A DNA stretch of 64,000 nucleotides from Prinia subflava (Eukaryota; Chordata; Aves; Passeriformes; Cisticolidae), in assembly GCF_021018805.1 (NCBI RefSeq), contig NC_086254.1, forward strand, positions 27,961,300 to 28,025,299. The letters are read 5' to 3'. Each line of letters begins with the position of its first letter. Positions within the stretch are counted from its first letter, which is position 1. Under the pieces are notes generated by a model that searched no databases, was not told where the DNA came from, and worked only from the letters and a program-made list of their open reading frames with translations. This document shows, piece after piece, positions 48,901 through 51,720 of the stretch. The translations under genes were made by a program, and so were the position numbers.

Positions 48901-50336
48901 TTAATGTTCTATATTTGAGTTGTAAAGACACAAAACCCAGTGACTCTGGGATGGATCCTGGGGTTAAGGTCTGCATTAACATGTCAGTGGATTTGGGGTT
49001 CTCATAACCAGGCTCTGTTTTTAGCCAAGCTGAGCACTCACATACTGGGATTCAGGTACTGGGATTCAGAACAGGCAGGTCCTATTTATCCACCAACACG
49101 AGGAAGCCGTGCTCAGAAAATTACCTGCCATGTAGGAGGAAGGAAAATACAGAAGAGGTATTACACTGCTGAAGCAGATGTGTTACAGCTTACTGTGCTT
49201 CTCCTTCTGCAGGCCCACCAGGAGAAGTTGTGCAGGGGAAACCAGGTCCCAAGGGCTACCCTGGGAGTGCTGGTCCTCCAGGGTTCCCTGGTGTCAGAGG
49301 GCAGCCTGGGCAGCCTGGACACCCAGGGGGCTGTGAGCTCTCTGGATGCTATGAGGATAGAAGAGGTAAGACCTGACTACATCAGTACAAAAGTTCTAAT
49401 TTTATGGCTGGTCTCTGCTTACTTCTCTTGAGCCAGGCAGAGACCTCTGCTCATCCTTCAGGCACCATCAGTCCTGCAAGCCTCCTCTGCAAAGCAGTCA
49501 GGGTATTCCTGTGCAACCCACTTGGATAAAAGCCAGTTCCATGGGCTCACCTATCCTCCATGGATTAATACAAAACTGCAGCAGCAGTCAAACGGGTGGG
49601 GAGTGACTGTGGGGGATCAGTTCTTCATGTCCCAGCAATGTTTCCATGGGTGATGGAGAGAGGAACAATTCCTCAGACCCTACATTTACATTTCATGGGG
49701 GCTCTCAGTGCACAAAGACCAGGGTGCTGAGGAAATTCACTGGCACGGAACAAAAGGTTTACAGGGGAAAGGGATTAATTCTGTGCCACTCCTTCTCAGA
49801 CTCTGACACTGATTTATTCATTTGCTCAGTGGCCTCATCCTTTCCACACACAGATTTTTTCCCCTGATGGCTGGGGCGGAGGCAGCTGAAGACATCACTT
49901 CTCCCTGGAAATCTCTGGAAGAAAAGTCCCCAACTCCAAAAGAAGCAGCAGCCCGAACAGCAGATGTGTTATGTTTTTTTAATGCCCCATCACTTCTGTA
50001 TGGACAAGTCAATCATGCTCCACAGCCACAGCCTGTGTCTGTCTGGATGAACTGTGTGCACAACTGCAGTGCTCAAACTCACATCGCACATCCCACAGCC
50101 AGACAAAGGCACAGCTGGACACGCAGGCTGGCAGACTTGTAAGAAAAAGAAATACTGTATTGAAATGCTCAGAAATAACAGATAATTTCTGCCTGCTTGT
50201 CTGCTTGTGGTTTCTTTCTGTCACTTGTTTTTCTGTGTCCCCAGCACAGAGAAAAGCAGCTTCTTTGGTTACAAGGGTAACCAAAGAAGCAAATCCACTG
50301 GAGGAAAGATGCATTTTCTGTTGGCTGCCAAGGTAA
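833..50336 (+). CDS. COL20A1: COL20A1 gene model, collagen alpha-1(XX) chain (39 coding exons)
   Basis: Secreted extracellular-matrix collagen of the FACIT class; known relatives bind to fibril surfaces, and the partners of type XX are poorly known. I joined 39 exons by GT-AG borders and phase; the sum is 4,497 nt, about 1,498 residues plus stop. Approximate domain order by residue: signal peptide 1-20, FN3-1 26-109, linker 110-229, VWA 233-430, FN3-2 to FN3-6 435-896, linker 896-928, thrombospondin-N/LamG-like 928-1150, COL2 1155-1306, NC2 1307-1352, COL1 1353-1457, NC1 from 1458. One VWA preceded by a single FN3 and followed by five separates type XX from types XII and XIV, which are larger or differently ordered. 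The identity is secure from this architecture and the neighbouring CHRNA4. The 5' non-coding exon and the last exon are uncertain, and one donor (after exon 24) is poor. Confidence 0.93.
906..3230 (+). other. COL20A1 intron 1 (2.3 kb)
   Basis: I found no exon, CR1 fragment or LTR here. The sequence is moderately GC-rich up to about 1,300 and then ordinary. Several short open frames run on both strands, but none resembles a known protein. A pyrimidine-rich stretch at 2,690-2,725 is low complexity. Confidence 0.5.
3231..3341 (+). CDS. COL20A1: COL20A1 exon 2: FN3-1, first half
   Basis: Encodes residues 25-62. It begins [15 protein letters not shown] and contains the FN3 B-strand tryptophan (MKWKETEG) and the C-strand tyrosine (ISGYKVRV). 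The acceptor is CCCCAG, the donor GTACGT, and both borders are phase 1. It completes the N-terminal FN3 repeat together with exon 3. Confidence 0.9.
3342..4883 (+). other. COL20A1 intron 2 with a CpG-rich patch
   Basis: This 1.5 kb intron holds a CpG-dense stretch at about 3,840-4,180 that includes several CCGG and GCGC motifs. It may be a weak CpG island or simply GC-rich avian intron. No coding exon is visible. Confidence 0.5.
4884..5027 (+). CDS. COL20A1: COL20A1 exon 3: FN3-1, second half
   Basis: Encodes residues 62-110. It carries the FN3 signature [19 protein letters not shown], the usual leucine plus E-Y-x-x-x-V core of strands E and F. The NGS is a potential N-glycosylation site. 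The acceptor is CTCAG at 4,883 and the donor GTAAGT; both borders are phase 1. Confidence 0.9.
5266..5424 (+). CDS. COL20A1: COL20A1 exon 4: linker between FN3-1 and VWA, part 1
   Basis: Encodes residues 110-163, a low-complexity linker rich in Ser, Ala, Asn and Arg (for example [14 protein letters not shown]), with an NLT sequon and no globular-domain hallmark. It is phase 1 at both ends, with a CTACAG acceptor and GTGGGT donor, so it could be skipped without a frameshift. The frame is open and joins correctly on both sides, but the sequence is not conserved enough for me to confirm it from family knowledge. Confidence 0.7.
6308..6508 (+). CDS. COL20A1: COL20A1 exon 5: linker between FN3-1 and VWA, part 2
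   Basis: Encodes residues 163-230. A basic stretch (AEKKRQKG) is followed by a Thr/Ser/Pro-rich stretch ([18 protein letters not shown]) suited to O-glycosylation, and it ends [13 protein letters not shown] before the VWA. The acceptor CACAG at 6,307 follows a TTTTTCTCTTT tract, and the donor is GTGAGA; both borders are phase 1. I chose this acceptor because it is the one that restores the frame from exon 4. Confidence 0.68.
7717..7872 (+). CDS. COL20A1: COL20A1 exon 6: VWA start with MIDAS DxSxS
   Basis: Encodes residues 230-282. The hydrophobic strand [14 protein letters not shown] contains the MIDAS motif D-G-S-W-S, which coordinates a divalent metal in VWA domains, and is followed by the helix [13 protein letters not shown]. 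The acceptor is CTGCAG and the donor GTAGGA; both borders are phase 1. Confidence 0.93.
8422..8645 (-). mobile_element. CR1 LINE 3' fragment in intron 6
   Basis: Read on the - strand this ends in the usual CR1 tail (AGAACC block, CCCTGGGCAACACG counterpart, GGGTCCCTCCC, then a run to the ATTCTACAAC-type end). It is a truncated, diverged non-LTR retrotransposon copy with no coding capacity. Chicken repeat 1 is the dominant interspersed repeat in birds. Confidence 0.8.
8827..8946 (+). CDS. COL20A1: COL20A1 exon 7: VWA middle part
   Basis: Encodes residues 282-322: [20 protein letters not shown], a helix [15 protein letters not shown], then NTFTG, whose threonine is the second MIDAS ligand loop in this family. 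The acceptor is CCCCAG and the donor GTAACT; both borders are phase 1. Confidence 0.93.
9120..9284 (+). CDS. COL20A1: COL20A1 exon 8: VWA with third MIDAS aspartate
   Basis: Encodes residues 322-377. The strand [14 protein letters not shown] carries the third MIDAS aspartate, followed by helix [12 protein letters not shown] and the strand IEIFAIG. With exons 6 and 7 all metal ligands of the VWA are present. The acceptor is CCCCAG and the donor GTAAGA; both borders are phase 1. The following 1.2 kb intron shows nothing recognisable. Confidence 0.93.
10529..10693 (+). CDS. COL20A1: COL20A1 exon 9: VWA C-terminal part
   Basis: Encodes residues 377-432: [18 protein letters not shown], then [19 protein letters not shown] and a cysteine (VLCTR). 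This is the usual closing helix of collagen VWA domains. The acceptor is CTCGCAG and the donor GTGAAG; both borders are phase 1. Confidence 0.92.
10790..11105 (-). mobile_element. Diverged retroviral LTR (copy 1), intron 9
   Basis: On the - strand CTATAAAAAG (10,848-10,857) is followed about 20 bp later by CAATAAAG (10,826-10,833). That is the TATA-box and polyadenylation-signal spacing of an avian ERVL-type LTR. No retroviral internal region is adjacent, so this looks like a solo LTR. Boundaries are approximate and the family is uncertain. Confidence 0.6.
11106..11425 (-). mobile_element. Diverged retroviral LTR (copy 2), intron 9
   Basis: A second LTR in the same orientation lies directly next to copy 1, with CTATAAAAAG at 11,174-11,183 and CAATAAAG at 11,157-11,164 on the - strand. 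It shares short motifs with copy 1 (for example TCTCAGGC and CACAAATT blocks) but is clearly diverged. No internal region separates them, so they are two insertions or a collapsed pair, not an intact provirus. Confidence 0.58.
12312..12484 (+). CDS. COL20A1: COL20A1 exon 10: FN3-2, first half
   Basis: Encodes residues 432-489: after a short linker, [19 protein letters not shown] gives FN3 strands A and B with the core tryptophan, then [14 protein letters not shown]. The acceptor is TCCTAG; it starts in phase 1 and ends in phase 0 at GTGAGA. Confidence 0.91.
13128..13462 (+). mobile_element. Retroviral LTR-like element, intron 10
   Basis: The segment ends with TTTCAATAAATCCCTACT (AATAAA at 13,420-13,425) and TCCAGCCTAGG, the R/U5-type end of a passerine ERV LTR as I remember it. 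It ends about 60 bp before exon 11. It has no coding capacity; the left boundary is approximate. Confidence 0.55.
13522..13651 (+). CDS. COL20A1: COL20A1 exon 11: FN3-2, second half
   Basis: Encodes residues 490-533. [19 protein letters not shown] holds the FN3 E-F core (L then T-E-Y-x-V). The exon is very GC-rich, unlike its introns. The acceptor is TTGCAG and the donor GTGAGT; phases are 0 in and 1 out. Confidence 0.91.
13865..14440 (+). mobile_element. Passerine-type ERV LTR, intron 11
   Basis: It contains a TTTTTAGTATAT start region, GGCAAGATGGAGGA, AATAAA at 14,256-14,261, and a downstream CTCAACTTGTCGTCTCTGCC U5-like block. Near 14,189-14,245 there is a direct repeat of GCTGAGAAAGAACTGAGA and a perfect GGTACCCTG/CAGGGTACC inverted repeat. 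It resembles the segment at 17.54 kb. No internal retroviral genes are present. Confidence 0.6.
14860..15005 (+). CDS. COL20A1: COL20A1 exon 12: FN3-3, first half
   Basis: Encodes residues 533-581: [19 protein letters not shown] with the strand-B tryptophan, then [14 protein letters not shown]. The acceptor is CTCAG and the donor GTAAAG; phases are 1 in and 0 out. The 1.6 kb intron that follows holds a GC-rich patch and a CR1 piece. Confidence 0.91.
16070..16445 (+). mobile_element. CR1 LINE 3' fragment, intron 12
   Basis: Reads GAGGGGTGACACCATC, a GACAGGTTTAGATGGGATAT block, AAAGGGTTCCTCACCC, then CTCCCCAGGGAATGGTCACA and a tail ending in ATTCTGTGATACTGTGATTC. This is the + strand order of a CR1 3' end, diverged and truncated. 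Confidence 0.8.
16584..16707 (+). CDS. COL20A1: COL20A1 exon 13: FN3-3, second half
   Basis: Encodes residues 582-623: [20 protein letters not shown] is the FN3 E-F core, and it ends PASIQETTR. The acceptor is TTGGCAG and the donor GTAAGT; phases are 0 in and 1 out. The next intron (465 bp) shows nothing notable. Confidence 0.92.
17173..17312 (+). CDS. COL20A1: COL20A1 exon 14: FN3-4, first half
   Basis: Encodes residues 623-669: [19 protein letters not shown] followed by an alanine-rich stretch [20 protein letters not shown]. The acceptor is TTGCAG and the donor GTGAGT; phases are 1 in and 0 out. Confidence 0.91.
17535..17930 (+). mobile_element. Passerine-type ERV LTR, intron 14
   Basis: Shares TTTTAGTATAT and GGGGCAAGATGGAGGATT with the element at 13.9 kb, at similar spacing from its start, and ends with a CATCTCCTGAGTGTTAATCC-like block. 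It is diverged, in the same orientation as its relative, and has no internal region. Boundaries are approximate. Confidence 0.55.
18035..18425 (-). mobile_element. CR1 LINE 3' fragment abutting exon 15
   Basis: Starts AGAATCACAGGATGGTCTGG and reads GGTTGGAAGGGACACCC, CCTAGTCCAACTCCCCTGCA, then CATCCACCACCTCTCTGGGG: the reverse complement of a CR1 3' end. It runs to within about 25 bp of the exon 15 acceptor, so part of that intron end may be CR1-derived. Confidence 0.85.
18449..18578 (+). CDS. COL20A1: COL20A1 exon 15: FN3-4, second half
   Basis: Encodes residues 670-713: [20 protein letters not shown] is the FN3 E-F region, then an NVT sequon. The acceptor is CTCTGCAG and the donor GTAAGT; phases are 0 in and 1 out. 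The 519 bp intron after it shows nothing recognisable. Confidence 0.91.
19098..19240 (+). CDS. COL20A1: COL20A1 exon 16: FN3-5, first half
   Basis: Encodes residues 713-760: [20 protein letters not shown], with the strand-B tryptophan, and [19 protein letters not shown]. The acceptor is CCTCAG and the donor GTACGA; phases are 1 in and 0 out. The 1.05 kb intron that follows shows nothing recognisable. Confidence 0.91.
20293..20425 (+). CDS. COL20A1: COL20A1 exon 17: FN3-5, second half
   Basis: Encodes residues 761-805: [20 protein letters not shown], the FN3 E-F core, then [17 protein letters not shown]. The acceptor is CTGCAG and the donor GTAAGT; phases are 0 in and 1 out. Confidence 0.92.
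20426..25379 (+). other. COL20A1 intron 17 (5.0 kb), the largest intron
   Basis: I looked for a missed FN3 half-domain and found none; exon 17 joins exon 18 in phase. There is an AT-rich patch with TAATAA repeats near 21,150-21,182 and a short CCATCCATCC run at 24,776. No CR1 or LTR is obvious, which is unusual given the density in neighbouring introns. Confidence 0.5.
25380..25522 (+). CDS. COL20A1: COL20A1 exon 18: FN3-6, first half
   Basis: Encodes residues 805-852: [19 protein letters not shown], with the strand-B tryptophan, and [16 protein letters not shown]. The acceptor is GTCACAG and the donor GTGAGT; phases are 1 in and 0 out. Confidence 0.91.
26095..26224 (+). CDS. COL20A1: COL20A1 exon 19: FN3-6, second half
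   Basis: Encodes residues 853-896: [20 protein letters not shown] is the FN3 E-F core and [11 protein letters not shown] closes the last FN3 repeat. The acceptor is TTGTAG and the donor GTACAG; phases are 0 in and 1 out. Confidence 0.92.
26440..26720 (+). mobile_element. CR1 LINE 3' end immediately before exon 20
   Basis: Reads GGTTGGACTAGGGGAAGTTC, AAATATTTCTTCTCAGAAGG, CTCCCTGGGGAAGTGGTAGA, CATCCCTGGAAGTGTTAAAA, GGTCTTTTCCAACCCAATGA and ends ATTCTGTGATTG. This is a CR1 3' end in the sense orientation. Only 13 bases (CTCTCTCTTTCAG) separate it from exon 20. Confidence 0.87.
26734..26790 (+). CDS. COL20A1: COL20A1 exon 20: linker after FN3-6
   Basis: Encodes residues 896-915, [20 protein letters not shown], a short Pro-containing linker. 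The acceptor is TTTCAG directly behind a CR1 end and the donor is GTAAAT; both borders are phase 1, so the exon can be skipped in frame. It is supported by phase and the open frame, not by a domain. Confidence 0.72.
26791..29675 (+). other. COL20A1 intron 20 (2.9 kb)
   Basis: Contains one CR1 fragment (listed separately) and otherwise AT-rich sequence without recognisable features. The open frame on the - strand at 27,445-27,912 has no similarity I know and is probably chance. Confidence 0.5.
28080..28356 (+). mobile_element. CR1 LINE 3' fragment, intron 20
   Basis: Reads AGGAAGGAATTCTTCCCTGT, AGAAGCTGTGGCTGCCCCAT, CCCTGGAAGTGTCCAAAGCC, GGAAGGTGTCCCTGCCCATG, and CTTTAAGGTCCCTTCCAACC: the characteristic CR1 3' end in sense orientation, well preserved. 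Confidence 0.92.
29676..29714 (+). CDS. COL20A1: COL20A1 exon 21: start of the TSPN/LamG-like region
   Basis: Encodes residues 915-928, [15 protein letters not shown] conserved cysteine opens the thrombospondin-N-like region in FACITs. The acceptor is CTCACAG and the donor GTACAG; both borders are phase 1. It is only 39 bp, so it is supported mainly by phase and the flanking exons. Confidence 0.75.
29715..31446 (+). other. COL20A1 intron 21 (1.7 kb)
   Basis: Contains a short CR1 3' tail near 30,385-30,478 and an A-rich patch near 30,638. No exon is visible. Confidence 0.5.
30385..30478 (+). mobile_element. CR1 LINE 3' tail, intron 21
   Basis: Reads GATCTTGCAGGTGACATCCC, TCTTTAAGGTCCTTTCCAGC, then TTCTATGATTCCATGATTCT. 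A very short 3' truncation with the ATTC-type CR1 end. Confidence 0.75.
31447..31585 (+). CDS. COL20A1: COL20A1 exon 22: TSPN/LamG-like, part 1
   Basis: Encodes residues 928-974: [20 protein letters not shown], then the FACIT-typical [19 protein letters not shown]. In collagens XII and XIV the same position carries FDMM-like and V-F-x-x-F-S segments. The acceptor is TTCCAG and the donor GTGGGA; phases are 1 in and 2 out. Confidence 0.92.
32742..32826 (-). mobile_element. CR1 LINE 3' fragment, intron 22
   Basis: Begins TAGAATCATTTAGGTTGGAA and continues ACAGAGTCCAACCATTACCC and CCACTAAAGCATGTCCCTAA: the reverse complement of a CR1 3' end. The rest of this 1.66 kb intron shows nothing recognisable. 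Confidence 0.85.
33250..33392 (+). CDS. COL20A1: COL20A1 exon 23: TSPN/LamG-like, part 2
   Basis: Encodes residues 974-1022: [20 protein letters not shown] and [17 protein letters not shown], the strand pair with W-Q-V-x-D typical of the FACIT thrombospondin-N domain. The acceptor is TTCCAG and the donor GTAAGG; phases are 2 in and 1 out. Confidence 0.92.
33746..33855 (+). CDS. COL20A1: COL20A1 exon 24: TSPN/LamG-like, part 3, with a poor donor
   Basis: Encodes residues 1022-1058: [18 protein letters not shown] and [12 protein letters not shown]. Homology and phase place the end after AAG at 33,855, joining [12 protein letters not shown] of exon 25. The donor would be GTCCTT, which lacks the usual purine at +3 and G at +5. 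If unspliced, the frame reads on to a TGA at 33,922. A better but off-homology donor, GTGAAG after 33,822, would delete eleven residues in frame. Confidence 0.8.
34127..34290. repeat. 9-bp microsatellite (GATATAGAT)n in intron 24
   Basis: About 15 near-perfect copies of GATATAGAT run to about 34,262, preceded by an A-rich stretch and followed by a degenerate GTAGAC/AGAGAC edge. It makes an artefactual repetitive open frame on the - strand. It is probably polymorphic in length. Confidence 0.95.
34682..34840 (+). CDS. COL20A1: COL20A1 exon 25: TSPN/LamG-like, part 4
   Basis: Encodes residues 1059-1111: [40 protein letters not shown], then RGPRSGSVP. The Y-V-D-C motif with its cysteine and the G-x-V-x-L-G-K strand are standard for the FACIT domain. 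The acceptor is CCCAG and the donor GTGAGT; both borders are phase 0. Confidence 0.93.
35165..35650 (+). mobile_element. CR1 LINE 3' fragment (~0.48 kb), intron 25
   Basis: Reads ATCCAGAGGAGGACAATGAG, GGAATGGCTGAGGGAGCTGG, TTTAGCCTGGAGAAAAGGAG, CTCTACAACTCCCTGCAAGG, and ends GGTCTCTTCCAACCCAGTGA plus ATTCTGTGAATTC. It is the longest CR1 copy in the window, in sense orientation, without an open reading frame. Confidence 0.93.
37243..37320 (+). CDS. COL20A1: COL20A1 exon 26: end of TSPN/LamG-like domain
   Basis: Encodes residues 1112-1137: [19 protein letters not shown], then CCDLPAL. The L-Q-x-F/L-x-I-x-C strand and the double cysteine close the domain in FACITs. The acceptor is CCCCCCAG and the donor GTAAGA; both borders are phase 0. 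The 1.9 kb of intron between exons 25 and 26 beyond the CR1 shows nothing recognisable. Confidence 0.88.
37943..38029 (+). CDS. COL20A1: COL20A1 exon 27: NC3/COL2 junction
   Basis: Encodes residues 1138-1166: [20 protein letters not shown], a cysteine cluster that joins the first Gly-X-Y triplets [12 protein letters not shown]. This is where the COL2 triple helix begins. The acceptor is TTTCAG and the donor GTAAGT; both borders are phase 0. Confidence 0.92.
38132..38382 (-). mobile_element. CR1 LINE 3' fragment, intron 27
   Basis: Begins AGAATCACAGGATCGTTCAG and reads GGTTGGAAAAGATCCTAAAG, ATTGAGTCCACCCATTAATC, then AACCTCCCCTGGTGCAACTT: the reverse complement of a CR1 3' end. The remainder of this 2.1 kb intron shows nothing recognisable. 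Confidence 0.9.
40147..40200 (+). CDS. COL20A1: COL20A1 exon 28: COL2 triple helix (54 bp)
   Basis: Encodes [18 protein letters not shown], six uninterrupted Gly-X-Y triplets. The 54-bp length is the classic collagen exon unit. The acceptor is GGCAG and the donor GTGAGT; both borders are phase 0. Confidence 0.92.
41036..41131 (+). CDS. COL20A1: COL20A1 exon 29: COL2 with a triplet interruption
   Basis: Encodes residues 1185-1216. It begins [18 protein letters not shown] and ends GITVQGPV, where the Gly-X-Y register is broken by VQGPV before exon 30 resumes with GPP. Such a flexible interruption is expected in FACIT COL2. The donor is GTATGT; both borders are phase 0. Confidence 0.9.
41648..41701 (+). 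CDS. COL20A1: COL20A1 exon 30: COL2 triple helix (54 bp)
   Basis: Encodes [18 protein letters not shown], six perfect triplets. The acceptor is CCAAG, so it is AAG and not the usual CAG or TAG, and the preceding pyrimidine tract is short. The donor is GTAATG and a 26-base T run starts 42 bp after the exon. Confidence 0.88.
41743..41768. repeat. T26 homopolymer in intron 30
   Basis: Twenty-six consecutive T bases, likely variable in length and error-prone in sequencing. No adjoining retrotransposon is recognisable. Confidence 0.95.
42062..42115 (+). CDS. COL20A1: COL20A1 exon 31: COL2 triple helix (54 bp)
   Basis: Encodes [18 protein letters not shown], six perfect triplets. The acceptor is TTTGCAG and the donor GTAAAA; both borders are phase 0. 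Confidence 0.91.
42434..42487 (+). CDS. COL20A1: COL20A1 exon 32: COL2 triple helix (54 bp)
   Basis: Encodes [18 protein letters not shown], six perfect triplets. The acceptor is TTTGCAG and the donor GTGAGT; both borders are phase 0. The 1.38 kb intron that follows shows nothing recognisable. Confidence 0.92.
43868..43939 (+). CDS. COL20A1: COL20A1 exon 33: COL2 triple helix (72 bp)
   Basis: Encodes eight triplets, beginning [18 protein letters not shown] and ending GDVGPT. The acceptor is TCTGCAG and the donor GTGAGT; both borders are phase 0. Confidence 0.92.
44634..44669 (+). CDS. COL20A1: COL20A1 exon 34: end of COL2 (36 bp)
   Basis: Encodes [12 protein letters not shown], four triplets that finish the COL2 helix with a charged end. 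The acceptor is CTCTAG after a long T/C tract and the donor GTGAGT; both borders are phase 0. The 1.29 kb intron that follows is AT-rich without recognisable features. Confidence 0.88.
45957..46023 (+). CDS. COL20A1: COL20A1 exon 35: NC2 domain start
   Basis: Encodes residues 1307-1329: GEP, then a non-collagenous helix [18 protein letters not shown] with one cysteine. It is the short NC2 between COL2 and COL1. The acceptor is TTTTAG and the donor GTGAGT; it starts in phase 0 and ends in phase 1. Confidence 0.88.
46060..46334 (+). mobile_element. CR1 LINE 3' fragment, intron 35
   Basis: Reads GAGAAGCTGTGGCTGCCCCA, CCCTGGAAGTGTTCCAGGCC, GGAAGGTGTCCCTGCCCATG, TTTAAGGTCCCTTCCAACCC and ends GTGATTCTGTGATCC. 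Well preserved, sense orientation; starts close after exon 35. Confidence 0.92.
46862..47050 (+). CDS. COL20A1: COL20A1 exon 36: NC2 end and COL1 start
   Basis: Encodes residues 1329-1392. The NC2 part is [20 protein letters not shown]; the COL1 helix then runs from [19 protein letters not shown] through [10 protein letters not shown]. The acceptor is CTCAG and the donor GTATGG; both borders are phase 1. The 1.3 kb intron that follows shows nothing recognisable. Confidence 0.91.
48358..48435 (+). CDS. COL20A1: COL20A1 exon 37: COL1 with a register break
   Basis: Encodes residues 1392-1418. It begins [20 protein letters not shown] and continues PRGRTG. GASEEG holds two extra residues between glycines; COL1 of FACITs is known to carry such imperfections. 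The acceptor is AATAG and the donor GTAGAG; both borders are phase 1. Confidence 0.87.
49213..49365 (+). CDS. COL20A1: COL20A1 exon 38: COL1 end and C-x4-C junction
   Basis: Encodes residues 1418-1469. It begins [15 protein letters not shown], where GEVVQG is a second register imperfection, and ends [11 protein letters not shown] followed by YEDRR. C-x4-C is the conserved COL1/NC1 junction that links the three chains in FACITs. The acceptor is CTGCAG and the donor GTAAGA; both borders are phase 1. Confidence 0.92.
50245..50336 (+). CDS. COL20A1: Candidate COL20A1 terminal exon 39: NC1 tail and stop
   Basis: The CCCCAG acceptor after a T-rich tract and phase 1 give an open frame of about 30 residues ([18 protein letters not shown], then [12 protein letters not shown]) to a TAA at 50,334. 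Nothing in it matches a NC1 sequence I know, and a perfect hairpin lies inside it. It is the nearest in-frame candidate after exon 38, not a confirmed exon. Confidence 0.35.
50259..50290. repeat. Perfect 14-bp inverted repeat with 4-base loop
   Basis: GCTTCTTTGGTTAC, loop AAGG, then GTAACCAAAGAAGC: all 14 positions pair. The first mismatch is at the flanking bases 50,258 and 50,291. It lies in the candidate last exon of COL20A1 and would form a stable hairpin in RNA of either strand. Confidence 0.95.
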
Positions 50337-51617
50337 CAGAGTCTAGCACCATCTTGGCTGCTTCTGCTTTTGGCAGAATGCTGTTGGTTTCCTTGCAGGG
50401 GTGTTGTGTACACACATTGCAGCCAGAGATCACCTCACTGGGATGGGACAAACTGCTGTTCAGCTCCTCTGGGGCTTGGTAACTCAGGCAAAGCCTTACA
50501 CGAGTCTCAGCCCTGTGCTGAGAGGAGCTGCAGATTAACCTGCTGCCTTTTCCATGTCTCCCTTTCGCAGGCTGAGTAGCTACTTTACATTTTATCAGGA
50601 ATATTGAACAGCTCCAAGTCTGGCTTTCACCCTATGACATGGAGGTAATTGTTGTGTTCCACTCTTTTCCCTGCCATCAGCTGAGATGTGTCTGCAACAA
50701 ACCATGCAGATACAGGTTAAAATGTTCCTCCTTTGCAATCACTGCTTCAGGCTGTGCTGGATCACTGCCTGTAACCTGCCCCTGCTTCAAAAACAAACCT
50801 TCCTGAACTCTGATTTAAACCCTAACCCTAAAGGAAAAAGTATCAGTATACAGATTTTTCAAAGCTGTTAAGAGGTAAAAAATGGAGCATCATGCACGTT
50901 TCTCTGCATTTATTCTGGATGTGTAATTTCTGCAGTTACATACAGGCTGGCAGCCTGGGTGTTCATACAGCCAACCTTTGAAAGCTTGGCAGCAAATACA
51001 TCACACTTAGAAAGTAGATTGTCAATCAAGGAGAAAGAGGTTTACCTTAAGAGAACTGACTTTTTTAGACAAGGAGTCCCAATATTATTCCTTCTTGTCA
51101 TTAAGGAACAATCCCATAGAGTTAAGAAGTTCTGCTAAAGGAACATTGGAAGGTGTCAGACTTGTGTGAGAGCCAACCTACATCAAAAGTCAGATAAAAT
51201 ATGGTTAGTGCATCCTGTAGGTATTTAAACTAGTCCTTGGCTTTGTGTTCATTATCCAGAAACTCCCAAGAGTTAATATTTTCAGTATGACATACATTCC
51301 CTTTGGAAAATGTAGGGAAATGCATAGAAATTTTTAACCACTCTGATAAAAGTAACATTTCTGTTCACTGTGGAGCTCTCCAGAGTTGCCTTGATATATA
51401 AAATGGAAACCTTTTAGCTCAGATGAAGTGTTGTTGCAGACAAAGCTCCAGTCAGAAGAAAAGGAGAGGTCAGAGGAGCTGAAGGCTGCAGCACAGGAGG
51501 AACACTGAGTTTGGAAGAGACACATTCACAGGAACACCTTGCACAGGTCTTGGGAGTTGCAGTGTTTCTGTTTATATGAGTCAAAGAGCTTCAGAACTCT
51601 GTTTTCCAGATTCCTTG

Positions 51618-51720
51618 GAAAACAAAAAACAAAAAAACAAACCAAAAAAAAACAACCCAAAAAACCAACCAACCAACCAAAACCAAACCAAACCAAAAAC
51701 CAAAAAAAAACCCCACCACC
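51618..51720. repeat. A/C-rich low-complexity tract
   Basis: Runs of A interrupted by C with CCAA and AAACC units. It creates spurious open frames (Lys/Asn/Pro-rich on +, Phe/Trp/Gly-rich on -). No coding value. Confidence 0.9.

Noticed and set aside
50818..50833. Telomere-like AACCCTAACCCTAAA
   Set aside because: Only two units; expected by chance in a window of this size.
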